Shown here in pieces: positions 1-6,009 of a stretch of 8,289 nt of DNA. Under the pieces are notes generated by a model. That model saw nothing but the letters and a program-made list of their open reading frames with translations, had not been told where the DNA came from and ran no database searches. This DNA comes from Marinilabiliaceae bacterium UBA5213 (GTDB taxonomy: Bacteria > Bacteroidota > Bacteroidia > Bacteroidales > Marinilabiliaceae), in assembly GCA_002412555.1 (NCBI GenBank), contig DHVH01000207.1, positions 1 through 8,289 of the forward strand, in the 5' to 3' direction. Every line of letters begins with the position of its first letter. Positions within the stretch are counted from its first letter, which is position 1. A program made the position numbers and the translations under genes.

Positions 1-8
1 CGGCTTGA

Positions 9-28
9 GATCCCGGTTTATCGGGATC
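9..28. repeat. Inverted-repeat hairpin near the left edge
   Basis: Seven bases, GATCCCG (9-15), are followed by a six-base loop and the exact complement CGGGATC (22-28). A second, mutually exclusive pairing is possible: GATCG (25-29) with CGATC (34-38). A third pairs 4-12 with 35-43 using one G-T wobble. Hairpins built on a CCCG/CGGG core are common between genes in Bacteroidota. There is no T-tract directly after this one, so it is not itself a terminator. One reading frame from the left edge ends at a TAA at 40-42, so the stretch could instead be the last 13 codons of a truncated gene. I cannot tell which. Confidence 0.4.
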
Positions 29-46
29 GCCGCCGATCTTAAGAGA

Positions 47-78
47 GGGCATCAGTTAATTCTGGTGTCCTTTTTTTT
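47..78 (+). terminator. Intrinsic terminator of the transcript entering from the left edge
   Basis: GGGCATCAG (47-55) pairs over nine positions, two of them G-T wobbles, with CTGGTGTCC (62-70) around a six-base TTAATT loop. Eight consecutive T's follow (71-78). This is the classic stem-plus-T-tract arrangement and it reads only on the plus strand, so a plus-strand gene or RNA ends just left of or within the first 45 bases. Confidence 0.7.
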
Positions 79-223
79 ATGCGCTAAAGTTTGCGTCAAT
101 ATCCCGCCTACCCAATCCACCCTTCCCACCCCCTCCCCACATTTCTTCCCTCCCCAATAGGGGTATTTCCTCACACCCTTGTCTCATAATAAACAACGGT
201 TGGTTTAACTAATATATTTAGCC
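79..223. other. Non-coding gap with a C-rich tract upstream of the first complete gene
   Basis: No open frame of useful length was found. The stretch 101-155 is almost devoid of G on the plus strand and holds C-runs at 120-122, 125-127, 129-133 and 135-138 separated by 2, 1 and 1 bases. Read on the minus strand this is a short-loop G-quadruplex motif. A small CCCC-AATA-GGGG hairpin sits at 152-163. No acceptable TAnnTTTG promoter was found for the gene starting at 224: the nearest resemblance, at 213-220, is too close to the ATG to place a transcription start before it. Confidence 0.6.
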
Positions 224-1510
224 ATGAAAACAGTGAGATTTTTTACCTGGGGTTACCTGCGGACTATTCAAGTTGTACTTTTCGTTTTTGCACTGTCTTT
301 TGCATCGACTGGAATTTCAGCAGAGAATGAATGGCAGGGTGAAGCGGTTACCCAGTTCAAGGGTACCGTATATGATTCTAAGACCAATGAGCCTCTTGTA
401 TTTGCGACTCTGGCAGTTGAAGGCACTCACATTGCTACAGTATGTAATGCAGATGGACAATTTTCTTTTAAAATTCCCAATGAGTATGTTGGTGGTAATA
501 TGCTTGTATCCTATATCGGATACCAAAAAAAGTCCATTCCCATCAAATCCTTGCAGCCTGAGGATAATGTTATTAAATTGGATATGACCACTGTACCTCT
601 TGTGGAAGTCAGTGTATTTCCTTCTGATCCTGATTTGTTAATTCGTGCGGTAATGAATCGGAGAGATCAGAATTACATGGATGTCCCTATTTCAAAGACT
701 GCTTTTTACAGGGAGACGATTAAAAAGGGTTGGAGTTATGTGTCGCTGACCGAGGCGGTGGTGGATATTTTTAAGCACCCATACAACAGTTCACGTAATG
801 ACCAGGCCAAATTAATCATTGGTCGGAAAAGCACCGATTACAGTAAAATTGATACTTTGGTGTTCAGATTGCAAGGGGGGCCTGTGTCTGCTTTGATGTT
901 GGATATCATGAAGGATCCCTACACGCTTTTTGATCAAGAAATGTTTGAGTATTACACCTTTGAAATGTCTAACATTACGCGAGTGGATGATCGCATGCTC
1001 TATGTTTTAAGTTTTGCGCAGAAGCCTGATGTTAAAACCCCTTTGTTCTTTGGCAAATTGTACATTGATACTGAATCATTGGCAATTACCAGCGCTGCCT
1101 TTAATATGAATATTTCTAATAGGGAGGAAGCGGCTCGAATGTTTATTCGACGTAAACCTGCCAGTGCTCGGGTTTATCCTACAGAAACTGCCTATTTAGT
1201 TAATTACAGGGAGCAGGACGGTAAATGGTATTTTGGGTATGCCCGCGCCCAGGTGGCCTTCAGGGTTAACTGGCGCAGGAAGTTGTTCAACACCAATTAT
1301 TATACCACCATGGAAATGGCTGTAACCGACTGGAAGATCGCGGAAGACCGACCTTACAGGCTTTCAGATCGCTTAAGAATGAATGTTATAATGGAAGATG
1401 CGGTAGAAGGATTTGCCGATGATGCATTTTGGGGTGATTACAATGTAATTGAGCCTGAACAACCCATAGAAAATGCCATTCGTAGAATTCAAAGGAGTCT
1501 CGAAAATTAA
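224..1510 (+). CDS. Exported protein with a CarboxypepD_reg-like domain
   Basis: This 428-aa protein probably acts in the periplasm or at the outer membrane; its function is unknown. Residues 1-33 look like a signal peptide: a basic start, a hydrophobic core at about 16-29, and a cleavage-like ISA/EN. Residues about 45-122 form a carboxypeptidase-regulatory-like beta-sandwich, shown by the pattern FKGTVYDSKTNEPLVFATL, then the N-A-D-G-x-F-x-F turn and the VSYIGY strand. This is the domain found at the N-terminus of TonB-dependent SusC-type receptors and DUF5686 proteins. The later part starts with DPDLLIRAVMNRRDQNY and AFYRE (about 136-164), which resembles the segment after this domain in DUF5686-like proteins. 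The protein is far too short to include their C-terminal barrel, and no plug or barrel is visible. The ATG at 224 starts directly before the signal peptide. The gene stands alone and ends before a strong terminator. Confidence 0.8.
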   Translation: MKTVRFFTWGYLRTIQVVLFVFALSFASTGISAENEWQGEAVTQFKGTVYDSKTNEPLVFATLAVEGTHIATVCNADGQFSFKIPNEYVGGNMLVSYIGYQKKSIPIKSLQPEDNVIKLDMTTVPLVEVSVFPSDPDLLIRAVMNRRDQNYMDVPISKTAFYRETIKKGWSYVSLTEAVVDIFKHPYNSSRNDQAKLIIGRKSTDYSKIDTLVFRLQGGPVSALMLDIMKDPYTLFDQEMFEYYTFEMSNITRVDDRMLYVLSFAQKPDVKTPLFFGKLYIDTESLAITSAAFNMNISNREEAARMFIRRKPASARVYPTETAYLVNYREQDGKWYFGYARAQVAFRVNWRRKLFNTNYYTTMEMAVTDWKIAEDRPYRLSDRLRMNVIMEDAVEGFADDAFWGDYNVIEPEQPIENAIRRIQRSLEN

Positions 1511-1574
1511 ACTTAGTTCCCTAGCACGGTTTGTAAAACCGGTCCAACAACAATTTGAACTTTCGATAGAAGAA

Positions 1575-1611
1575 AAAAATATCCGATGACTTTTGGTCAT
1601 CGGATATTTTT
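1575..1611. terminator. Bidirectional intrinsic terminator between two converging genes
   Basis: A perfect 16-bp inverted repeat (1575-1590 with 1596-1611) surrounds a five-base TTTTG loop. The core of the stem is ATCCGATGAC. The arms end in an A-run (1573-1579) on the left and a T-run (1607-1611) on the right, so both strands read stem plus T-tract. It lies 64 bases after the stop of the plus-strand gene and 22 bases after the stop of tdh on the minus strand. It therefore serves both, with the longer T-tract on the tdh side. Confidence 0.92.
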
Positions 1612-1633
1612 GGCAAACGCGCTACCGAATTTG

Positions 1634-2665
1634 TTATTCCCAGTTCAAAATGACTTTCCCGCAATTCCCTTCTTCCATGATGTCGAATCCCTTCTGGAAA
1701 TCACTTACTGGCATTCTGTGTGTTATCATGGGTGAAAGGTCCAGCCCCGACATCAGCATTTGTTCCATGTGGTACCAGGTTTCAAACATTTCACGTCCAT
1801 ATATTCCTTTGATGGTGAGTCCTTTGAATATCATTTTGTTCCAGTCAACAGTCGTGTTGGGAGGCAAGATACCCAACAGAGCAATTTTTCCTGAATTGTA
1901 CATATGGTCTAGCATTTGGTTGAAGGCTGCTGTTGAACCCGAACATTCCAATCCTATATCGAAACCTCTCATGCCCAAATCTTTTACCACTTGGGTAAGA
2001 TCTTCTTTTAGAGGATTGACCACTTTGGTGGCACCCATTTTACGCGCCAGATTAGCCCTGTACTCGTTGGTCTCCGTGGCCACAACGTAGCGCGCTCCTG
2101 CAAATTTGGACACAGCAACACACATGCTGCCTATTAAGCCGGAACCGGTGATCAGTACATCTTCACCAATCAATGGAAAACTTAAGGCTGTGTGGGTCGC
2201 GTTGCCAAAAGGATCCATGATTGAAACGATTTCATCGGGAATTTTAGAGCTGACCTTCATAACGTTATTGGCCGGAACCACCACGTAATCGGCAAAAGCA
2301 CCATCAATATTAACCCCAATTCCAATGGTTTTTTCACAGATGTGCTGGCGACCACGTCGGCAATTCCTGCAATGCCCACAGGCAATATGACCCTCACCGG
2401 TAACTCTGTCGCCTTCCTTTACATTGCTGACCTCGGACCCGACAGCCGCTACATGACCGACATATTCATGTCCGATGGTCATAGGGGTTTTAATGGTTTT
2501 TTGTGCCCAGTCGTCCCATTTGTAAATATGTAAATCGGTGCCACAAATGGATGATTTTGATACTTTTATCAACACATCATTGTGACCGGGAGTAGGGATT
2601 TCCTTCTCCTCCATCCATATTCCTTTTTCAGGACGGGCTTTTACGAGCGCTCTCATTGTGGACAT
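1634..2665 (-). CDS. tdh: L-threonine 3-dehydrogenase (zinc-dependent)
   Basis: This cytoplasmic enzyme oxidises L-threonine with NAD+ to 2-amino-3-ketobutyrate, the first step of threonine breakdown to glycine and acetyl-CoA. From the ATG at 2665 it is 343 aa, against 341 in E. coli. The catalytic zinc ligands are visible as Cys41 (SSICGTD) and His66-Glu67 (GHEYVG). The structural zinc site is Cys96, Cys99, Cys102 and Cys110. His93 sits in GEGHIACG. The Rossmann motif GSGLIG is at 174-179, and Glu198, at the end of the next strand, suits NAD rather than NADP. All positions are offset by three from E. coli Tdh. An upstream in-frame TTG at 2722 would add 19 residues, but it lies inside the likely -7 promoter element, so the ATG at 2665 is preferred; an ATG at 2656 is also possible. 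No kbl (2-amino-3-ketobutyrate CoA ligase), the usual partner, is next to it here. Related zinc alcohol/sorbitol dehydrogenases are the alternative, but the full match to Tdh motifs makes this call firm. Confidence 0.93.
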   Translation of the reverse strand: MSTMRALVKARPEKGIWMEEKEIPTPGHNDVLIKVSKSSICGTDLHIYKWDDWAQKTIKTPMTIGHEYVGHVAAVGSEVSNVKEGDRVTGEGHIACGHCRNCRRGRQHICEKTIGIGVNIDGAFADYVVVPANNVMKVSSKIPDEIVSIMDPFGNATHTALSFPLIGEDVLITGSGLIGSMCVAVSKFAGARYVVATETNEYRANLARKMGATKVVNPLKEDLTQVVKDLGMRGFDIGLECSGSTAAFNQMLDHMYNSGKIALLGILPPNTTVDWNKMIFKGLTIKGIYGREMFETWYHMEQMLMSGLDLSPMITHRMPVSDFQKGFDIMEEGNCGKVILNWE

Positions 2666-2719
2666 AGCTGTGAGCTTTAGTTTGTCTAATTTACAAATTT
2701 GATTGGTGCCGTAAAAGTG

Positions 2720-2727
2720 CAAAACTA
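2720..2727 (-). promoter_or_regulatory. Bacteroidota-type -7 promoter element of tdh
   Basis: Read on the minus strand the bases are TAGTTTTG, a full match to the Bacteroidota primary sigma -7 consensus TAnnTTTG. The element lies 54 bases before the tdh ATG at 2665. No clear TTG -33 box is visible 19-21 bases upstream. A directly repeated ATATTAAT (2727-2734 and 2746-2753) occupies that space instead and might bind a regulator. The element overlaps the alternative TTG start, which argues against that start. Confidence 0.5.
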
Positions 2728-2765
2728 TATTAATTGTGTCTGTTGATATTAATCATATTCAGAAA

Positions 2766-2969
2766 CTATTTTATGGTCCAAATCCCTCCCAATAACATTC
2801 CGTAGAATACGCTGTTCCATGGTTTGGATGTAATGGGGCATGAACCTGTGTTGCATCCGATAAAGTAATAATAGGCATACCCTAAGGCGGCTCCTGCCAC
2901 CAGACCTATCGCTATTCGAATGGTTCTTTTTTTCCAGCTGATTTTTTCTTTTATTCTATCTTCGTTCAT
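2766..2969 (-). CDS. DUF6132 family small membrane protein
   Basis: This 67-aa protein probably sits in the inner membrane; its function is unknown. A basic N-terminal stretch (about residues 7-16) precedes a first membrane helix rich in Gly and Ala (about 17-37). The short loop GCNTGSCPIT (38-47) contains two cysteines, Cys39 and Cys44. A second short helix (about 52-66) ends at the C-terminus. The GCxTGSCPIT loop followed by Y-G-x-x-x-G is what I recall as the signature of the DUF6132 family of Bacteroidota, whose members are similarly short. The ATG is preceded by a good -7 promoter element with a 29-base leader. The gene is 100 bp upstream of tdh on the same strand, but tdh has its own promoter-like element, so shared function is not implied. 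The two cysteines could form a disulfide or hold a metal or sulfur species; that is a guess. Confidence 0.8.
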   Translation of the reverse strand: MNEDRIKEKISWKKRTIRIAIGLVAGAALGYAYYYFIGCNTGSCPITSKPWNSVFYGMLLGGIWTIK

Positions 2970-2998
2970 GGTATGTGTATTAATGCTTGAAAGATATG

Positions 2999-3006
2999 CA
3001 AATATA
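2999..3006 (-). promoter_or_regulatory. -7 promoter element of the DUF6132 gene
   Basis: On the minus strand the bases are TATATTTG, an exact TAnnTTTG match, 29 bases before the start codon at 2969. The surroundings are very AT-rich and no TTG -33 box at the expected spacing is evident, so the call rests on the -7 element and its position alone. Nothing comparable was found on the plus strand for the divergent gene at 3135; the closest, TATTTTTA at 3085-3092, has one mismatch and a TTG 22 bases upstream. Confidence 0.45.
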
Positions 3007-3134
3007 GCAAAATATAAATATATGGATACGTATGTACGTGATTAAAAACGGTTCATTTTTTGCCATTTATTCGATTTTACGGGTTATTTTTAGAATTCTA
3101 TTGATGTAGAATTAAATTATTAATTTCAAAACAG

Positions 3135-4361
3135 ATGAGGGGCTTTCAAATAGTATTAGTAATGTTTTTGTTGGTTGCCGGGTTGGATGTCTATTCTCAA
3201 AAGACCCAATCTGCGTTACGTAACCTTTGGGAGACCATTGTTGCACAGGATGATTATGAGAAAAATTTCCGTTTTCCTGCTTTCATTGATTCATTAAAAG
3301 ATATTGAGGGATTTGAAGAAGTTGATTCCCTAAATCATTGGTTGCCTTCTGACTGGTCTTATGCCATTGCTGGTGATAGCTCAATAATTGTTATGGCTGG
3401 TATTTTGCCTTATGAGTTGGAACCCAATCGATTAATCTGGCTGGTGCAGCAACAAAGTGATCATTCCAGATTGAGCGCATTCACGACCCAGCTGTCTGCC
3501 TCTTCAGTTGGCAGAGCGCAACCAAATGTTCAACTGGTAAGCTATGAGTTAGCGAATAAGCCTTTTGTGTCGCTCTCCATATCAGTCGGTACAAGCCTGG
3601 TTTTTGATCTGCCTGATCTATACACCCAATTGGTTTTACAAGATTTGGTTGAAAGCAGGATGGATGATGAAAAGTTGCTGTATAGTCAGCAACTTTGGAC
3701 CCGAATGGAAATTTTATTAGGGCATGAGGCTCTTTTTAAGCATGATTTTTCGGGTTATGAACAGGTGTCAACCCTTCAATCAGCGGATGGTATAATCAAA
3801 GTAACAACCTGGAATCTGGAGTTTGAAAACGGCACAAATGCGTTTCGGGGTGCTGTTGCTGTCAATTTGGATGGCAAAGTGGTGGTGCATGAGCTAAAGG
3901 ATAACTACCAGGCCATAAAGAATCCCGAGCAAGCCTCCCTGTCTACAGCCAGTTGGTTTGGGGCCGTTTATTACCAAATCATAGAGCATTCCTACCGGCG
4001 AAATACCTACTATACCATGTTGGGTTATAACCCCAATAACCCCTTTTCAAAAATTCGGGTCATTGAAGTCATGTCTTTAGCTCCCAATGGAACACCCCGT
4101 TTTGGCAACGCTATACTAGAAGTCGATGGTCGCAGCAAACGACGTATAATATTGGAGTATAGCAATCGTGTAAGTATGATGTTGCGCTATGATGCCCGCG
4201 AGCGAATGATTGTCATGGATAATCTGGTGCCTTCAGCACCCATGTTTCATAATGATTTCAGACATTACGGACCCGACTTCACCCATAATGGATTTAGGTT
4301 TGAAAAGGGCAAATGGGTTTTTATGGATAATATTGAATTACGAAATACGCGGGTCAGGTGA
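3135..4361 (+). CDS. Exported protein of unknown function (Bacteroidota-type)
   Basis: This protein of 408 aa has an N-terminal signal peptide (about residues 1-22, hydrophobic core IVLVMFLLVAGL, ending VYSQ), so it is probably periplasmic. I do not recognise a named domain. Residues about 30-160 give a mixed fold with a helical start (LWETIVAQDDYEKNF) and beta-rich segments. The C-terminal third (about 272-395) looks most conserved in character: WFGAVYYQII (274-283), TYYTMLGYNPNN (291-302), a G-x-P-x-F-G turn (319-324), RRIILEYS (336-343), LRYD (350-353), LVPSAP (364-369) and YGPDFTHNGF (378-387). I recall similar Trp/Tyr-rich C-termini in Bacteroidota hypothetical proteins located beside DUF2520 genes, but cannot verify this here. 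No catalytic motif is visible, and there is no lipobox cysteine or membrane helix after the signal. It heads the plus-strand block, 58 bp before the DUF2520 gene. Confidence 0.75.
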   Translation: MRGFQIVLVMFLLVAGLDVYSQKTQSALRNLWETIVAQDDYEKNFRFPAFIDSLKDIEGFEEVDSLNHWLPSDWSYAIAGDSSIIVMAGILPYELEPNRLIWLVQQQSDHSRLSAFTTQLSASSVGRAQPNVQLVSYELANKPFVSLSISVGTSLVFDLPDLYTQLVLQDLVESRMDDEKLLYSQQLWTRMEILLGHEALFKHDFSGYEQVSTLQSADGIIKVTTWNLEFENGTNAFRGAVAVNLDGKVVVHELKDNYQAIKNPEQASLSTASWFGAVYYQIIEHSYRRNTYYTMLGYNPNNPFSKIRVIEVMSLAPNGTPRFGNAILEVDGRSKRRIILEYSNRVSMMLRYDARERMIVMDNLVPSAPMFHNDFRHYGPDFTHNGFRFEKGKWVFMDNIELRNTRVR

Positions 4362-4419
4362 TCTTTTGAACAAAAAGACACAATTGGCAAGCTAGCATGA
4401 CCAAAATAACAAGGCAATT

Positions 4420-5187
4420 ATGGAACAGAAAATTATAATGATTGGTGCAGGTAACGTGGCAACCCATTTATGCATAGCGCTTAAAAATGCTGGCTGTCAT
4501 ATTTTACAGGTGTACAGCAGGGATATTTCCAATGCTGAATGTCTGGCGCCCTTGGTTGAGGCTGTAGCCATCGATTCTTTATCAGCGATTCGTCCCGACG
4601 GTGATCTCTATATTATTTGTGTTTCAGATAGTGCCATTGAGGAAGTGGCCAATGGCATGCCTGATGTGGAAGGTGTTGTTGTGCATACAGCCGGCAGTAT
4701 TGAAATGGCTGTGCTTAACAGGTTTCCTTTGCATGGGGTATTGTACCCTTTTCAAACATTTACCAGAGAAAAGGAGTTGGATTTTGATCAGGTTCCTTTA
4801 TTAGTGGAAGGTAATGTATCCGTCTCCAAACGTTTGGTGGCTGAGGTAGCCAATGCCATTAGTAACAACGTGCAAAAGGCCAATGGTGAAAAGCGCAAAG
4901 CCCTGCACATAAGTGCAGTGTTCGCTTGTAATTTTGTGAACCATTTATATGCCCTGGCCGATGACCTATTGGAGAAGGAAGGGCTAGATTTTTCTTTGCT
5001 GGCACCTCTCATCAAAGAAACCACACAAAAAGCATTGTCCATGAAACCTGTTCATGCACAGACAGGTCCCGCACGAAGGGGCGATAAGGCGGTCATGCAC
5101 CATCATATTGAGGCTCTGAATTCCGGCACTTTTCACCATGATATCTATGCGCTTTTATCAGAGAGTATTGCAAAGATGGCTACGTAA
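4420..5187 (+). CDS. Rossmann-like / DUF2520 domain protein
   Basis: This cytoplasmic protein of 255 aa belongs to the 6-phosphogluconate dehydrogenase / pyrroline-5-carboxylate reductase-like superfamily; its substrate is unknown. The N-terminal NAD(P)-binding domain opens with MIGAGNVATHL (7-17), the GxGNxA dinucleotide loop, followed by VYSRD (31-35) at the end of the second strand. ICVSDSAI (66-73) and HTAGS (89-93) are typical of the fold. YPFQTF (109-114) joins the domains. The helical C-terminal DUF2520 domain carries KALHISAVFACNF (160-172) and TGPARRGD (215-222). Length and motifs fit the family and nothing appears missing. It is followed after a 75-bp gap by the KdsC-type phosphatase, an order I know to be frequent in Bacteroidota, but the reason for the pairing is not known to me. 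Confidence 0.88.
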   Translation: MEQKIIMIGAGNVATHLCIALKNAGCHILQVYSRDISNAECLAPLVEAVAIDSLSAIRPDGDLYIICVSDSAIEEVANGMPDVEGVVVHTAGSIEMAVLNRFPLHGVLYPFQTFTREKELDFDQVPLLVEGNVSVSKRLVAEVANAISNNVQKANGEKRKALHISAVFACNFVNHLYALADDLLEKEGLDFSLLAPLIKETTQKALSMKPVHAQTGPARRGDKAVMHHHIEALNSGTFHHDIYALLSESIAKMAT

Positions 5188-5262
5188 TAGTGTTTTTCGA
5201 TTGGTGCAATTATCATATAGATGTCGTTGTTTTTCCTTAAATTCGCAACAAAATGCAACTAT

Positions 5263-5778
5263 ATGACCAATTTTAAGGAAGATTTGATGCAGGTGAAAGC
5301 CTTTGCATTCGATGTAGATGGAGTTTTAAGTTCTGATACCATAACGACGCATCCATCGGGTGAGCCTATGCGGACAGCCAATATTAAAGATGGATTTGCA
5401 CTTCAGAAAGCGGTAAAATTAGGATATCCCATTGCTATTATCACAGGTGGCAATACCGAAGCTGTGAAAATCAGATATCAGAACCTTGGGATTAAAGATA
5501 TATATATGGCTTCATCACCAAAAATGATTGACTTTGATGCCTGGATTGAGAAGCGTGGTATAAAGCCCGAAAATGTCTTGTATATGGGCGATGACTTACC
5601 AGATTTTCATGTGATGCAGCGTGTGGGAATACCTGTCTGTCCCTCGGATGCTGTTGAGGAGATTAAGTCGCTGTGCAAGTACATCAGTGATAAAAAAGGT
5701 GGCAAAGGTTGTGCTCGGGATGTCATTGAACAGGTGTTACGCGCCCATGGGAAATGGGGGAGTGATTTTACTTGGTAG
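5263..5778 (+). CDS. KdsC-type HAD phosphatase (3-deoxy-D-manno-octulosonate 8-phosphate phosphatase-like)
   Basis: This probably removes phosphate from KDO-8-phosphate in the cytoplasm, a step toward the inner core of lipopolysaccharide. It is a capless C0-type HAD protein of 171 aa, the usual size for KdsC. The nucleophile and acid are Asp17 and Asp19 (FDVDGVL), motif II is Thr61 (ITGG), motif III is Lys87 (SSPK), and motif IV is Asp110-Asp111 with Asp114 (GDDLPD). The C-terminal Gly-rich tail KGGKGCARDVI (145-155) resembles the KdsC substrate loop. Three ATGs are possible. The one at 5263 gives the N-terminus expected for the family (MTNFKEDL before the first strand). The ATG at 5221 adds 14 unlikely residues. 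The ATG at 5287 has an AAGGA (5275-5279) seven bases upstream and would give 163 aa. Other sugar-phosphate substrates cannot be excluded, since KdsC relatives also act on nonulosonates. No kdsA or kdsB lies in view. Confidence 0.88.
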   Translation: MTNFKEDLMQVKAFAFDVDGVLSSDTITTHPSGEPMRTANIKDGFALQKAVKLGYPIAIITGGNTEAVKIRYQNLGIKDIYMASSPKMIDFDAWIEKRGIKPENVLYMGDDLPDFHVMQRVGIPVCPSDAVEEIKSLCKYISDKKGGKGCARDVIEQVLRAHGKWGSDFTW

Positions 5779-6009
5779 GGGGTGGGGAAGGTCAAGAGGT
5801 CAAGAGGTCGATAGATCAAGAGGCGAAGAGAAATGAGATGGGGTAGGAAGGGGGAGTTAGAGTTAAGGAGTTGTTGGTTAATAGTTGATGGGTTGATGGG
5901 TAGACAGGGTTGATGGTTAATAGTTAATAGTTGTTGGGGTCGATAGGGGGAAAGAGGGAAAATGGGGAAAAAACGGGATTGAGTAGGCAATGGATATAAA
6001 ATAATTGGC
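5779..6009. repeat. G-rich degenerate octamer repeat region between the phosphatase gene and ubiA
   Basis: This 231-bp gap is strongly G-rich and C-poor on the plus strand. Five degenerate 8-base units run head to tail at 5791-5830: GTCAAGAG twice, then GTCGATAG, ATCAAGAG and GCGAAGAG. A second family follows: GTTGATGG at 5884-5891, 5892-5899 and 5909-5916, and GGTTAATAGTT at 5876-5886 and 5915-5925. The last part (5936-5977) is a run of five G-tracts. No promoter, terminator or credible gene was found. A proline-rich open frame on the minus strand is a by-product of the repeat. Similar octamer tracts occur between genes in some Bacteroidota; their role is unknown. Confidence 0.75.
5936..5977 (+). 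other. Potential G-quadruplex in the leader of ubiA
   Basis: Five G-runs (5936-5939, 5946-5950, 5956-5958, 5964-5967, 5975-5977) are separated by loops of 6, 5, 5 and 7 bases. Any four consecutive runs satisfy the G3+N1-7 rule. The motif is on the coding strand, so it would also be present in RNA that reads into ubiA, ending 32 bases before its start codon. Formation in the cell is an inference. Confidence 0.5.

Noticed and set aside
1..42. C-terminal fragment of a coding gene ending at TAA 40-42
   Set aside because: Only 13 codons, with an internal perfect hairpin and no recognisable motif. It is kept as a possibility in the hairpin entry and not called as a gene.
213..220. TATATTTA as a -7 element for the gene at 224
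   Set aside because: It has a mismatch and ends three bases before the ATG. It is more likely just the AT-rich ribosome-access region typical of this phylum.
1593..2090. 165-codon open frame on the plus strand opposite tdh
   Set aside because: It is antisense to a firmly identified gene and starts in the terminator loop. It is a shadow of tdh codon use.
2665..2722. Longer tdh protein starting from the TTG at 2722
   Set aside because: The TTG lies within the likely -7 promoter element, and the extra 19 residues have no counterpart in the family.
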